Shown here in pieces: positions 12,595-24,885 of a stretch of DNA of 64,000 nucleotides (its first letter is position 1; each line of letters begins with the position of its first letter). Source of the stretch: Agaricus subrufescens (Eukaryota > Basidiomycota > Agaricomycetes > Agaricales > Agaricaceae); NCBI GenBank assembly GCA_029945375.1, contig CM057059.1, positions 248,001 to 312,000 on the forward strand, given 5' to 3'. The notes beneath the pieces were generated by a model. It searched no databases. It was not told the DNA's origin and saw only the letters and a list, made by a program, of their open reading frames with translations. A program made the position numbers and the translations under genes.

Positions 12595-13459
12595 ATGAGA
12601 AAATAGAGCCGTAGAAACGTGTGCTAAAACCTGACAAGACTTAAAGCAACTTATACCCCCGCGATATTTTTACGAGTGTCATTTGATGAGACATGAATGG
12701 GGAAATAAGCTCACCTCGATGATCAAATGACTGGTGAAGAAAAGAGTGGAGTCTCGCTCTTCTGAAACTCTTCCAAAAGTATCACCGATCAAAGACCACT
12801 GTAATGGCAGGATGGGAGCTCGGTCCTGGATAGGCACGGTAAAGCAATACCTTGAAACCTGGTCCTGTAGGCTACGGTGGATCATGAGCAAGGCAGCCAC
12901 AGGTATACTTCAGAGCTGACAAGCCTCCATAGTCTCGCGATGTTTTTGTCTGAATGAAACTTCAATGTGAAGAGATGAATGTGATAATCGGATGACGAGG
13001 GCACAACTAACTTTATCGAACAGTCTTCCTATTGAACTATACCTTTGTGGTAATGAATCTCAAGTTCTGGAAGGACGTGGAGCATCATTACTCCAATGAC
13101 AAGTGCAGTTCAATGGTGGAATTGGGGCCTGCAAATAGGAGCTCTTACTGTGTGTATGGCGCGTAGCTAGATGGTTGCATTGTCCCAACGGGAGACAAAT
13201 GACGATATGTTTTCACACGGTTAACATCATGATTTTGTATACCGTGGCGACATAGAGGCTGGAAATCGGTGTAATGGGGGCTAACGACTATATACATAGC
13301 CGCTAGTCACACCATCGGACACCAGTCAATCAATGCCTGCTAAAAGACTGGTCAATCCACTTTTGGAATAGGTACCTATGTTATATTCGTGGCATGATGT
13401 CTTGTGCTGATGTAACCCAGTCACCACGACCCGGGCCACCAACGACCGCTGCAAATAGG
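12595..13459. other. intergenic, divergent promoter of P450-4 pseudogene and P450-5
   Basis: 12690-13130 is a diverged copy of the DNA upstream of P450-3 (9100-9520). An in-frame upstream ATG for P450-5 exists at 13394, but the one at 13460 fits the membrane anchor better. No other gene is recognised. Confidence 0.45.
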
Positions 13460-15575
13460 ATGGGGGACATCGACTTTCAGCACGCCGCGTTCATCTGCAT
13501 CTGTCTTTCCCTTCTCTTTGTCTATTTTTCCACCCGCTCGTCACGTAACACGCCTCCCAGTTTTCCATCATACCGATGGCCGGTTCTTGGCAACGCCCTT
13601 TCACTGCCACGCAAGAATGGTCACATAGGATACAAGGAGATAGGGAAACAAATCGGTGATTAGTTTTTTCGATGTATTGCCTATTTCCAGCCCATATGAC
13701 GTTCGTTAGGAAGCAAGATGGTCTACTTTGAGGCTTTGGGACACTCTATCCTTATCGTCAATGACATTGAGGTAGCAAAGGACCTCCTCGAGAAACGGTC
13801 AACCATTTATTCTAGCAGGTGCGTTGGTTCTACATCTCCGAGCAACAAACGCGTCTAATTGTCAGGCCTGGGCTGAAAATGCTCACGGATGTGTACGTGC
13901 TCTTCTCTGTCTATACATAGTTAAGCTGATTGGTCTTAGTATAGGAATCCGATTCCTGTTTGGCACTATGCCGTATGGTGATACGTGGAGGAACCATCGT
14001 CGCATATTCCAGCAATATTTCTCCCCGAAAAATATTCAGGGGGTGCACAATAGGGCGATCGAGTTTGCGCGGAAAGGTCTTCTACCGAATGTTTATCAGT
14101 CCTCTGACGATATCCACGAGCATGTCAAGAGGTCAGCCTTTTCACATTTCCTCGAAGTGTTGTTGTTGATGTTCCCTGGTTTAGTTTCGTTGGAGGGCTC
14201 ACATTATCGTTGACCTACGGGCTTCCAGTGCGACGATACAGCGACCCCTTGATTCGAGAATCTAAGGAAGTCATTGAGGTTGGGAACACTATTGCCGTTC
14301 CCGGGAAGTACCTCGTAAACCAATTGCCCTGGTTACAACATATGCCAGATTGGATGCCGTTTACTGGCTTCAAGGAAATCGGGCGCCAGATTCGAGGTCA
14401 ACTGCTTAACTTAATGGAAAGGCCATTCAGCGACTCTCTGAAACGGATAGTGAGTTCAACTTCCGTATCCAAGACTTTCTCATTCAATATGCCAAGGAAT
14501 CTGGAAATATTCGCGACTGTTTTGTAACAGAGAGCTTGCAACAGCTCTCAAACGGAGAAAATTCCGAAAAAGAAAAAACATCTATCAAACAGGTAGCACT
14601 TCAAGTTTTCAGCAGTCAGTTCCACATGTCTTATTGATATACCCGAATATTCTAATCTATTTTCAACTTAGTTGCTTTTGAGGCGGACGTGGCTGCATTG
14701 ATGAGTTTCGTTCTTGCAATGCGAACACACCCAGAAGTACAAAAGAAAGCTCAAGAGGAGATCGACTCTGTTGTCGGTTCTGATCGTCTTCCAGACTTTT
14801 CCGACCAGAACAATCTGCCATACGTAAATGCCGTACTCAAAGAAGTACTACGGTAAGTCTGTTGAAAATACTTGTGTAATCACATGGCTGAAGGAAGGGC
14901 ATTAGATGGAACCCAGTCATCCCAATGGGGGTTCCTCACTTGACTACTGAAGCTGACGAGTATCAAGGATATCACATCCCCAACGACTGCGTCGTTATGG
15001 CGAACGCATAGTAAATTATTCTCATGACCGATTGGCTTGGAGTTCATTACGTCTCTTCTAGTGCGATGTTGCATGATGAAACCGTTTTTCCAGACCCTGA
15101 AGCATTCAAACCTGAGAGGTTCATGAAGGATGGCAAGATCAACAGTGAGATCCCCGATCCCGATGATTTTGCTACATTTGGTTTTGGAAGGCGGTGAGTC
15201 CCAATGTGTCTAATCTTGTCTGCGCACGTTCATGACCATTGGGGTCAAATCAACCTTAGTATCTGTCCCGGATCTCACATAGGCTTATCGATGATGTACA
15301 TTGTAGCATCCTCGCTGCTGGCTGTATATGATGTAGTGCCCGCGCTTGACGCCGAGGGAAATACTATCCCAGTAGTTCCCAAGTTCCAGGCTATGGCTTT
15401 TGCTTGGTGAGACCGCTCGATCGTCTGCATCCTTTTCAATTAACCTAACTCTGTTCGCTACCTTTTTTTCTCGACAATTAGCGTTCCCGAACCTTTCAAA
15501 TGTAGATTGACCCCTCGAAAAGGCAAGAATGTGGAAGCCTTACTCAAGGATTATCAAGGTCACGAATTTATCTGA
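13460..15575 (+). CDS. cytochrome P450, outlier lineage lacking the I-helix Thr (P450-5)
   Basis: Start [11 protein letters not shown] with a hydrophobic anchor, then [11 protein letters not shown] instead of the usual PPGP hinge. Later motifs are typical: [29 protein letters not shown], ExxR (KEVLR) near 14845, ATFGFGRR near 15175 and ICPGSHIG near 15263, ending [11 protein letters not shown] with the stop at 15573-15575. The I-helix reads [12 protein letters not shown] (from about 14670), where the paralogues read AYETT; the conserved Thr of the oxygen-activation pair is replaced. Traced exons join in frame. The gene is P450-like in full length but may have altered chemistry. It is more divergent than lineages A and B, and its substrate is unknown. 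Confidence 0.83.
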
Positions 15576-16298
15576 TATCGAATGTATATATACAGATACT
15601 GGTTGAATTTTTTCTTTTCGGATGTTGCCGTTACATTCCGTTGAGCACATTTTCAGTACCGGTTTCCATGGAGTATATGTACGCTGCGAACTACATTGGT
15701 CTCTTTGCCGGGGTGATGCTCACGAAGTGAGCTGGCGCTGGCCGGTAAATGTGGTTTGAACCTGGTTCGAACTCAGGCACTCATCTTAATTAAAATTACT
15801 TAATGGGCCTAATTATCTCCGATGATTATAGAGTGTTTAGTATCTTATCGCTAACTTATTGATTACTCAACCACGAGCCCATACGACTAACCCAATTCGA
15901 CGGAAACACAAGAGCATTATGATTTTGGCTTTTTAGTATAATTTAGAGTTTAGGCGAATCTGTACATTACCTGGAGGGGATATCAACAACAAGCGGCCAA
16001 TATTAGTAAGTGCGGCAGAGTCGCAAAGTCTGATTAAACCCTATCTAGGGTATCATTACTCATAGATCTCATTTCAAGAATTCTCGCTATGTGGAACTAT
16101 CTAACCAAGCCAATCCTAGGCTAGCGCGACTCACACTACTCAAAAGTAGCAGACAAGTTAAATTGGATACGAGGTTTCCCCTAAATTATATCAATTATTT
16201 CAGCTGGCCAGTCTATTAACAATCCGCGGTTAGGATAATACATAAATAGAGAGCATATGTGGTATACAAACGATTTAATACAAGGAGCACGATAGATT
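15576..16298. other. intergenic, convergent 3' ends
   Basis: AT-rich DNA between the P450-5 stop and the ZZ-protein stop. A string resembling a tRNA B-box occurs near 15750, but no cloverleaf can be built. Nothing else is recognised. Confidence 0.4.
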
Positions 16299-19200
16299 TC
16301 ACGGATTAGGTGACCGCATAGTAAGCGGTGGCATACTACTATGCCTTACGGTATCTTTGACCACCTGACCGTAAATCGCCGGGAGTGCCATAGTCTGAGC
16401 CATAACCTGCCTTAAAACAGCTTCCAACGTATCAAATCTTTTTTCGGTATAGGCCTCCAGCTTATTCAGTCTCTCCTCCACTTGTGCCTCGAGCTTCGTC
16501 ATTCGACTTTCCAACCTTGCCTCAGTAGCCGCGAAGCTATCGGAGATCTTGTGTTCCACCATAATGAGACGTTGTTCTAGGGCATTGAGCCGCTCTTCTG
16601 TGGTCAACGACTGCCCGGAATGAGAGGTATCCCTGACGCGAACGAGAGGATGAGACGGAGAATGCGAAGGAGAAGGGCCACTCGGGAGAGCTGGAAGGCG
16701 TTTCGCGTCGCATGAGTTACACACGAAAGTATCACGCTCTATTCTCATTGAGTGAGGACGAAGCTGGATACTCGATGGAAATAAATGTTACGCACGGCAC
16801 ATTACACATGCCCAACAAGATGGCATGACGCTCTTGGCGCAGCAGGCACACGACACCTTGTGTGAGTCCTCTACATCCGTATCCTCGTCTGAGTGTAGGG
16901 CATTCGTTTCCAACACCCTGAATAAATTCTTCATTTTCTCTATGGTGGCTTTCGCATTCGCTACTACTCTCGAAAAATGGAAATCGTGCAGCGTCTGCTC
17001 GACCTTGACCATCGTATGAGATACATCGTGAACAAAGCCTCTTTTGACAGGCGTTCTGTCGGAGCAAGTCGAGCATAAATCGATGTTATCCGAGAGGTCA
17101 TCAGACATGCAGGTAATGCAGAGATATCGAGCCTTCGTTATGCGGCGTTCGCACCAATCACAACCCCAAGCCCTGTCTCCTGGGTGAGCTAAACCAACAG
17201 ACCACGCAGATGATACTTACGGGTGCCAAGGCAACTTCTGGATCTCGAAGTCGGCTAAAGCTTGGTAGAACCTTGCCTCACTTGGATTTAGGTTCCGACG
17301 TAAGCTGTCCAATTCTCCTTTTTCCTTGACACTCAACGGTTTTTGAGGCGTAAGTCCCATAGTCACAATTAATGACCGAGTGCTCAGCTCAACGTATCGT
17401 TTACGCTCCGTAGCTCTCTCTTCTAGGAACGGACGAGACCATAATTTTTGCTGTACCATATGTCGTACCGCAGCGGATGCAAAACCCCATCGTGCTCTAG
17501 CTGCATCTTCAGCCAGGGCATCATCTGTGTAACGGTATTTTGTGAGGGAGGGAGGGGTTTTTGTCAAAAAGAATTCTTGATACGCGACATTTTCTGGATC
17601 CTCCATTTTCCGTCGGTCGCTCCATCGGGCAACGATTACACCTGTAATAGCGTCCAATCTCCCATGGCATGATCTTTGCATACCATCCTCATCATCTGCG
17701 ACATCGAAAGAAAAATCGTACTTGCCCCGGCCCCCAAGATTTGACCGGAGTACCGAACCGGAGAATTCGAAAGTATTGGTAAAGGTTTCACCCTTTCCAA
17801 AGATATCTTTGCCATTTGAGACTAAGATCGAGATGCGAAGGACGAAGGTGACCGTGTCTTCTCCCTCAAGTAGCTGGTTATGTCCTGTCCAAGTTCCTTC
17901 GAGTGGGTGGGGGTATCCCAAATACTGACGGCGGTGAGGTTCAAATTCAAAATAATCCGTTGACTGGAAACCGTCTCGATGTCCGTATTTCAAAATATCG
18001 TGGGATACGTTGGCGAGTGCCTCCTGGATCGTGTCCTTGGTGACAACTTCGTTTGGCATAGATATCCCACATTCTTCATTGTTCCAAGTACCGAAGGTTA
18101 TTTGGGCCGGAATTCTTCGAATATCACCATAGGAGAGTTGGAACTGATTAATCATGAGAATATCTTCTGAGGCTGCTTAGGGGAAACTGACTAATCCACA
18201 TGCGAAATTACCCAGGCGAGCTTGAATATCGAAGTGTGTTTGTTTGAATACAGCTGTACAGGAGATGAGTACAAGCGCGACCTAGGGATTAATGTACCAC
18301 GCACCTTCAATGCTTACGATCCTAGCGTCAATTGCCAAAAGAACAGAAACAAGAGACTCGTTAAGAGTAAGAAACTCCTCTGCATCAAGAACATGTTTGC
18401 AGGCCAATGTCAGGACCCGGAGGTGCCGCTTGAGTAGAAGATAGATGAGAGGATAAACGAACTTTGATGGTATTCATAAGCAAATGACTCGACACAGATG
18501 AATGATAAGTACTCACTCGTTCAATTCGACCTTCGCCAGTCACCAGTGAAACTGTAGCAGTTGTATCTAGCTCATAACCGACCTCTTCTAGATTCGTCTC
18601 AAGTCGCTTCTCTTCCGCGGTCGTATACATTTCTGTATAACGCACTAGATCCTGATCTAACAATGTCGCCGGATTCACAGGCGTTGTAGACCGGAGGAGC
18701 AATTCGATACGCCAGAAAGATGTATGAAATAGGTATTCATCTATTCCCCGTCGATTTGAAGGCAAGACATAATCGAGCATCTCGAACATAGATCGTATGA
18801 GTCCATAGATCTTATTCTTGTATTGTGTGATGCTAATCTGCCAACCTGTGTAGCACGAATAGGTGAGATCATAAGCGTTTACCTCTAAGGAAGGAAGAGG
18901 CCTACCAACAGCCCAGAACGCGAACCATTCGGGAAGACTCCAACCAGCGGGGCGTTCTTCGACGAAAGTGTTCACTTCTTTGATACTAATAAAGCCAGTA
19001 CCGTCATCATCGACGGCTTCCAGGATAGACTGCACGTAAGCGGCGTTTATATATTCAAGCGCCCATCCATCGTCGATTTTCCCTTTGGGAGAAGGCAACC
19101 AACTCGATCTCGCTGACATTGGAGAAGGAAGGACTTTTTGGTCGATAAGAGGAGTACTTATTCCGTTGCGCTGATCTGCGTAGTAGTCATGTAGATTGAG

Positions 19201-20676
19201 GACAAAGGTTCGAGCCTTTACGCTTCCTTTCCAACCCATGTCTTTCCATAGTTGCCTCAAATCCTTTTGATCATTTTAGAGTTACTCCCAGGTTATACAA
19301 TCAATAACATACCGGGTCGTTGATACGATCATGAGCGCCGGCAGTTAGAGCGGTGATAAGGTGGTCGGATTGTTGACGCATCATATCACTCAGCTGTTTG
19401 TTTTGCATGTCAAGCTTGCGTTCGAATAATACTAAGTTCCTAGCGAAGGTTTCATCTACATCCTCCTGTAATTCTTTCAGGAGGCGTTTTCGGATCTCTG
19501 GTAGATCGTTGGATCTTCGGCCAGAACTACCACTCCGTCCGGAGATACGTGACAGGGAATCACCACTTTTGGCAACGAGCTCTTCCAGATACTCTTCGTT
19601 CATAAGACAGGCCTTTATGCCACCATGTTCTTCAATGTGCTTTTGGACATCCCGTTCACGGGGGGTGTCAAGTTTTCGGAATATCATGACCATATCGAGC
19701 TTCTTGTGAATCGATTTTAACATCTCTCCATGGTGATGAAGTTTTGTATTGGCGGCGTCGACACCAATTGTTGTATGGAGCGAGAGAGAAAGTTTCAGGG
19801 TAGATTTATGATCCACAAACTTCTGGGCAAATTCAGCGAGTCGATTTTCATAAACGCTTGCCTTGACAGTCCGTGCTGAGTTAGATGGGTTAACATACGA
19901 ACCGTATATACCAAGAATCAGACACACCTAGAAAACCTTTCTTGAGATAAGCATCACAAGCAGACCCACATTGTTTGATATCTGTGGCTACTTGAAGCAT
20001 GAAGTCTCTGAGACGGTCCGCAATGCTGGTACCGCCATCTCCTCCTTCCTCGTCTCGAACATGACGGAGCCTGTAAACCAATGAGCCAACTATAAACGCG
20101 AAGCAAAGACAGAAGACCTACTCAAAGAATACTATCATTAGTTCCTGCATTTGAACTTTTACAGCAAGCACTTTTCGATCATTGTCTCTTCTCGAGAGGT
20201 CCATAGTTACCACAAGGGCAAATGCGGCCACAGCAACTAGAAACAAGAAATAAATTGGGTTTCAATATACTCAAACTCGCAAAAACGTACTGCCAACAAA
20301 AGGATGAACTTGTCCCAGGGCATTAAGGCCTTTCACGACTGTCTTCGCGGTATCCTGAAATCCATTTACTGAGTCTTCTATGTCCTTGAGAGTATCTCCA
20401 TCGTCACCGGATCTTGACTTAAATAAACCAGAATTTTGAGAGACGAAATCATTGACAATTTTGAGAGGATTGAATTGATCGCTAGCTAAGCTTCGCGCTT
20501 GAGGGAATATTAACAACAAAGTAAAGGAAGTGACAACGAACAGACGGCATACCAAGAATGCCTGGATCTTTCGGATTTGGTAATGTGAGATTCTTATGAG
20601 AGTAGGCTGTTCGTAAAGCAGAATGTAAGTGCTGGTCATGGTCGATGACACTACCCCGAAAATGCGCGTCGCCCAT
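16299..20676 (-). CDS. ZZ-finger / EF-hand multidomain protein with helical N-terminus
   Basis: Large multi-exon gene starting MGDAHFRGSVIDHD at 20676. N-terminal exons give an alpha-helical region with a hydrophobic stretch (HPFVGVAVAAFALVV, near 20200-20310), then RRDNDRKVLAVKVQMQEL and a CGSACDAYLKKGF motif. Near 18980-19020 there is one canonical EF-hand loop, DDDGTGFISIKE. A beta-rich region follows (17220-18150; LEGTWTGHN, GRGKYDFSFDV). Two ZZ-type zinc fingers come next: CDWCERRI..CITC..DLCSTC (about 17050-17170) and CACC..CWACVMC..FVCNSC (about 16700-16850), spliced through an intron near 16740-16790. The tail is a coiled coil (TEARLESRMTKLEAQ). ZZ fingers usually bind protein termini or histone tails. 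The same N-terminus occurs in a family I know only from agarics. Function is unknown; a signalling or defence role is only inference. Confidence 0.75.
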
Positions 20677-21452
20677 CCTTAGTGGTTCTGGCGGTGAGGG
20701 AGAGAAAAAGATGGAGTGCTGCACACGTCCCTGCACAAGATTTCAGCAAGATTTCGCTGCGATATTTTTGAACGTCCAGGGTCGCCGTGTTTCCACCTGA
20801 CGTGAGTCAATCACGTAGATGTATATCACTCCACAAAGTGAATTCTGTTTACTGCACATCGCTGCTCCGAGCAAGATGCGTTTATATCCAGCCTGGTGAT
20901 ACCTAGTGGTGGTAAAGTTTAACCCGAACGCAAAGAAATTATGGTGGATCAGGGAGCAATCTCTTCTGATGTCAAGGAAAGTATAAAGGGGCACAGTTGA
21001 TGCTGATAGACGGATGTTGTGAGAATGTGAGTCAGGTCTTGTAATCTGAATTTTAAATGGGCGCTGTTTAAAACGGCACAAGGTGTCTTGACAACCGATC
21101 GACCATCAATCATTTATCAATGAGGCTTCGAGATCTTGCACGAACGTTCATTCTGGATCAGGATTAAGTCAACACGCAGTAGCCGATTTGTTCAGTCAAA
21201 GTTATAAGACCGTGCTACATACAGAGTACGGTGCACGTACTTACAAGAGGTATTACATTATTTCCGGGGCGGGTGAATATGGAGTGATGGCTATAAGTAA
21301 CAGGCACCAACGGAATACATTGCGCCTCAAATTCCCCATGTCAAATGAACCCTTGAAAGCAAGTCAGATCTCGTATAGATCAACCTAAAATTCCCAGAAT
21401 TCCTCGATACAGAAAAACTCCACCATAAATACTTGATGCACAACACTCCGCT
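20677..21452. other. intergenic between ZZ-protein gene and ARMC8-like gene
   Basis: Contains the promoter of the ZZ-protein gene and the 3' flank of the next minus-strand gene. Open frames on either strand have no family motif. No repeat or RNA is recognised. Confidence 0.45.
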
Positions 21453-24434
21453 TCACGTATACGTATCACCTCTCTCGAGCCAATCCAATGCAGCCCTTGC
21501 GTTGTGCACAACTTCCTTATCATCATCGAATGACATCCCAGGTTGCTGAGTACTTCCAGCCGAATGCGGTTGATAGACCCCTGATACTGAATGATGGATG
21601 GAACTAGGGCTAGGGAGTATATGATGGTGATGATGACCATGCGATCCTACGCCCCACTGCCCATAGACAGGGACATTTGGGTGATTGCCGACATTTGTGG
21701 CATTTGCCCCCGAACCCCAATGTCTCCCACCCGGACTCACGCCTCTTCCCCCACCAGCCGCAGAAGCCACCCCAGCGGCAACGCTAGCAGGAGAACCTAT
21801 ACTAACAGGGACAGAAACAGGAACTGGTGACATGCCGGATCCAGACCATTCACAAATATGTCGAAGAGTTGAAGTTATTCCCGCATCAATGATAGCACGC
21901 CGAGCTCTAGGGTTGTGTGCTAGTTGTTTGATGCAGGATGTTGCAGGTTTTTTGACCTCGTTCTTGCCCTCCGCCAGGCACGTTCGTAAATTAGTGAGTA
22001 ATTGAGGATAGGAAACGATTTGGTTTTGCTGTTGTTCATTGCCATTGATTATATTTGCCAGCAGATACGTAGCCTGAAGATGGATAGATCATGTTACCCG
22101 TAAGTACATTTGGCTCAAGGTTAGTGCAACCCACCTGCAGCGATACATCATCAGATGATGACGTTACGGCATTCGTGATGTGTCCCGTCAACGTTTCAAT
22201 GGAAATGTTCTTGAAAACGATGTCGATACCCTCATGTGATTCCGCGACGTTCCGTAGAATATTATACGCCTGCTCTTGAACGTCTGTAGGACCATCTTGC
22301 AGGTACCTAGTGGGGAATAAGAACGGCGCACCGCACACAGAAGTTGAGGACGAACTTGACAACTCGATCCCAGCCTAGCTTGGACATCACACTTCGCTTC
22401 GTTTCCGTAGTAGAATTTCTTAATAGATTTTTGACAGCCCAAAGTGAGTTCAATTTGAGTGCCGAGTCGCTAGTTTGTAACAATTCCAGTAGTCGGTCCA
22501 TGAGGCCTTGCTCTAAATATATCTTCAAATGAAAATAAGCAAAACACACAAATAGTAACCGAACACGACACTCACGGGTCTAAGTGGAGAGAAATCTATG
22601 ACAATATTACAAACCGCCGACAAGGCAGCATTCGTGACATTCGCGTCTTCGTCCCGTTTTTTGAATATGGAGAAAATTGACATTCCGAGGCCACTGTCAA
22701 CGATTGTAGTTCGAAGCACTATCACTGCCCGACTCAGTGCACGGACACACTGAGCTCCGGCATAACGTACGCCGATGTGTCGGTGGAAGAGGCACGAATG
22801 TATGGTGGGTATAAAATGATGTTGATCGGTTACGGTGCGTTGTATCTCATTGTCAAATAAACTCATTGCGGCAATGGCGACGAGAGCGGACTAATCTGCA
22901 TTAAATCTTGTTATATCACGAGTGCCCAACCTACTCACCTCTCGCAAAACAGACACACTTTCCGCTTCGTCTTCACCCCATTCCGCCTTACTATCTGCTG
23001 GTGTACATCCCTGTACAATGGCGACTAGCTTTTCTAAGCAACCTCGATCGAATGCAATTCCGCATAGGGCAGACTCGTCAGTAATCAAGTAATCTAACGA
23101 TCGGTCAATGGTTATCAATCTAAGAAAATGAAAGAACCTACAGAGAATGAAACAGGCTTTGGTACGTTGTGAAGTGGTTTTCTCCGACGACGGAGTAGAA
23201 ATGATGCTGTTCACAAGGTTGATAACACTCCGTATGCAAGATTCGTCGATTGGATGAGTACTATTGGTAGCACTTGCACGAGCGATATTTGTTGCGCTGA
23301 GAAAAATGAGATAGAGTGCGAGAACAGACATAAAAGCTTACCAGAAGGCGGCAGCAAGTTGTATATCAGGGTGTCTTGAGTGGATTAACGGTATAACAGT
23401 CGAAAGAAGGGGTGGTTCTGATGTGCAAGTTCAATACAGAGGATACCTTAAACAAGTATGGACCCACGATCGCGATCTGGCCTTGCTAAAGCAACAGCGA
23501 CAGTGGCATTATCCTTCGACAGTGCAGCTAGGGCCCAGAGGGAAGCTTCTTGGAGCTGTACAGATTAATAGCCAACGTAGGATTTCGCGACGAGCTCACC
23601 TTAGTGTCGCGGCCAGTAAGAAGAGGAGCTAAATTTCGAGCTATCCAGCCTCCTTGGCGTGAAGGAGCGTTGGCGTTGACTACTGACGTCTTCTCCCAGC
23701 CTCGCCGTGATACTTTGGGCTCTCTCAGCCTGTCGTCGTGGGGTAGCCATTCGGATAGTTGTTTACGATGTTCGGCGGTTCGGACAGCAAACGCCACGAT
23801 TTGGGCTATTGATATGCTGATTTGGGAGCATGAATCGGTAAGGTAAGGAAGATAAACATCTAAGGATTCCGTCTGGATAGGCTGTAGTGAGAACACAAAT
23901 AGATTCTCGAATATACCACACACCTGAAACAGGTAGCTCAGCCCGTCTTTTGCTCGACTCTGGTTTCTAGACTTGGCTGACTTTAAACCCCATTGAGACG
24001 GACCGGCAATATCGGCCATTGCCATAATTAACGATCTGAGGGCCCGAAGAATGGCTGACCGCAGAGCTACTGGGTCCGATGGTTGGAGATAGGAAATTGC
24101 AAGAAGGAATGCACGGGGAGCCTCGAGGTCGAGCAATACCGATAGTGCGTCCTCTGAACCAGCGAGCGAGGCAATTACATGTGCGGCCTCTATTCGAATT
24201 GCATCGTCATTGCTGCGAAGCTGGGGGTGGTGGGCATCATGATAGGTATGTGGCGGGTTAAGACAGCCAATTAAACTGTGGAACGAGTAAGCTCTTCGGG
24301 TAATTGGAAAGTCTAAAAGATTACGTTTGTAGAAGCAAAACATCCTGGGCGAGCTGTTTTTTGGCCGAGGGATTGCCGATAACGGTATTCTTGATTTTCT
24401 TGAGGTTGGCTACGCTGACGGGGACTACGGTCAT
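21453..24434 (-). CDS. GID5: ARMC8/Vid28-like armadillo-repeat subunit of the GID/CTLH ubiquitin ligase
   Basis: Start ATG at 24434, giving MTVVPVSVANLKKIKNTVIG, which resembles the ARMC8 N-terminus (IKN-VIGN). Eight or more exons encode helical armadillo-type repeats: RIEAAHVIASLAG, VALRSAILRALRSLI, SVLREVSRLGT, GVRYAGAQCVRALSRA, LLQTSDSALKLNSLWAVKNLLRNS and QEQAYNILRNVAES. A low-complexity Ser/Gly/His-rich loop (about 21600-21830) precedes a conserved end, HNARAALDWLERGD, with the stop at 21453. ARMC8/Gid5 is the scaffold that docks substrate receptors on the GID/CTLH E3 ligase, which in yeast degrades gluconeogenic enzymes. The LNSLWAVKNL segment and the C-terminus make this a better match than importin-alpha or beta-catenin. 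Exon limits are not fully resolved. Confidence 0.72.
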
Positions 24435-24885
24435 GATGGTGGGATCAGAGTTCGAGCTCCAATCACGTGCCGCTTCAGTTCACCGAGCATCCTGGCTATT
24501 CCTTTGTTGGACAAGCACCAATGGCTCTGGTGGTTGTGGTAGAGACAGGCGGATAATGTCTGGTCAAGTCAGCAATCGTCCTTCTAGGACTACGGGCACA
24601 TACTAATATGACTTTTGTTTGCAAGAAAATGGAAACAAGCCGCACTTACATTACGAGTAAATGGCACTATTAATTACTTTTCGGCGGAACGCCGTGTTCT
24701 TTTACGTGGATTCGCGCATGACAGTCAGTATTAATCGAAAAAAGAAGGATTTAACGCAGCTGGTACGTGTGCATAAGAGCGGCCATTCCTCCATGCAGAC
24801 TATTTTACACATCTGTTCAGCCATAGTTCGCTGAGCAACCGTAAAATCGAACAATTCGCACATGAAGAAGTATACTACTCGAAGC
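24435..24885. other. intergenic, GID5 promoter and questin-oxidase 3' flank
   Basis: About 450 bp between two minus-strand genes. No TATA-like box or repeat stands out, and no coding exon is seen. Confidence 0.4.

Noticed and set aside
12679..12900. Minus-strand frame with LPLQWSLIGDTFG, slightly like a P450 hinge
   Set aside because: Similarity is limited to a few residues, no further P450 exon follows, and the region aligns better with the duplicated upstream DNA of P450-3.
491..15575. Complete secondary-metabolite gene cluster
   Set aside because: Only tailoring-type oxidases are present; no synthase, transporter or pathway regulator was found in the window.
15740..15785. Possible tRNA because of GGTTCGAACTC, a B-box-like string
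   Set aside because: No matching A-box, anticodon stem or acceptor stem can be formed around it.
21591..22005. Plus-strand open frames opposite the ARMC8-like gene
   Set aside because: They are the antisense of its low-complexity Ser/Gly/His region and have no own motif.
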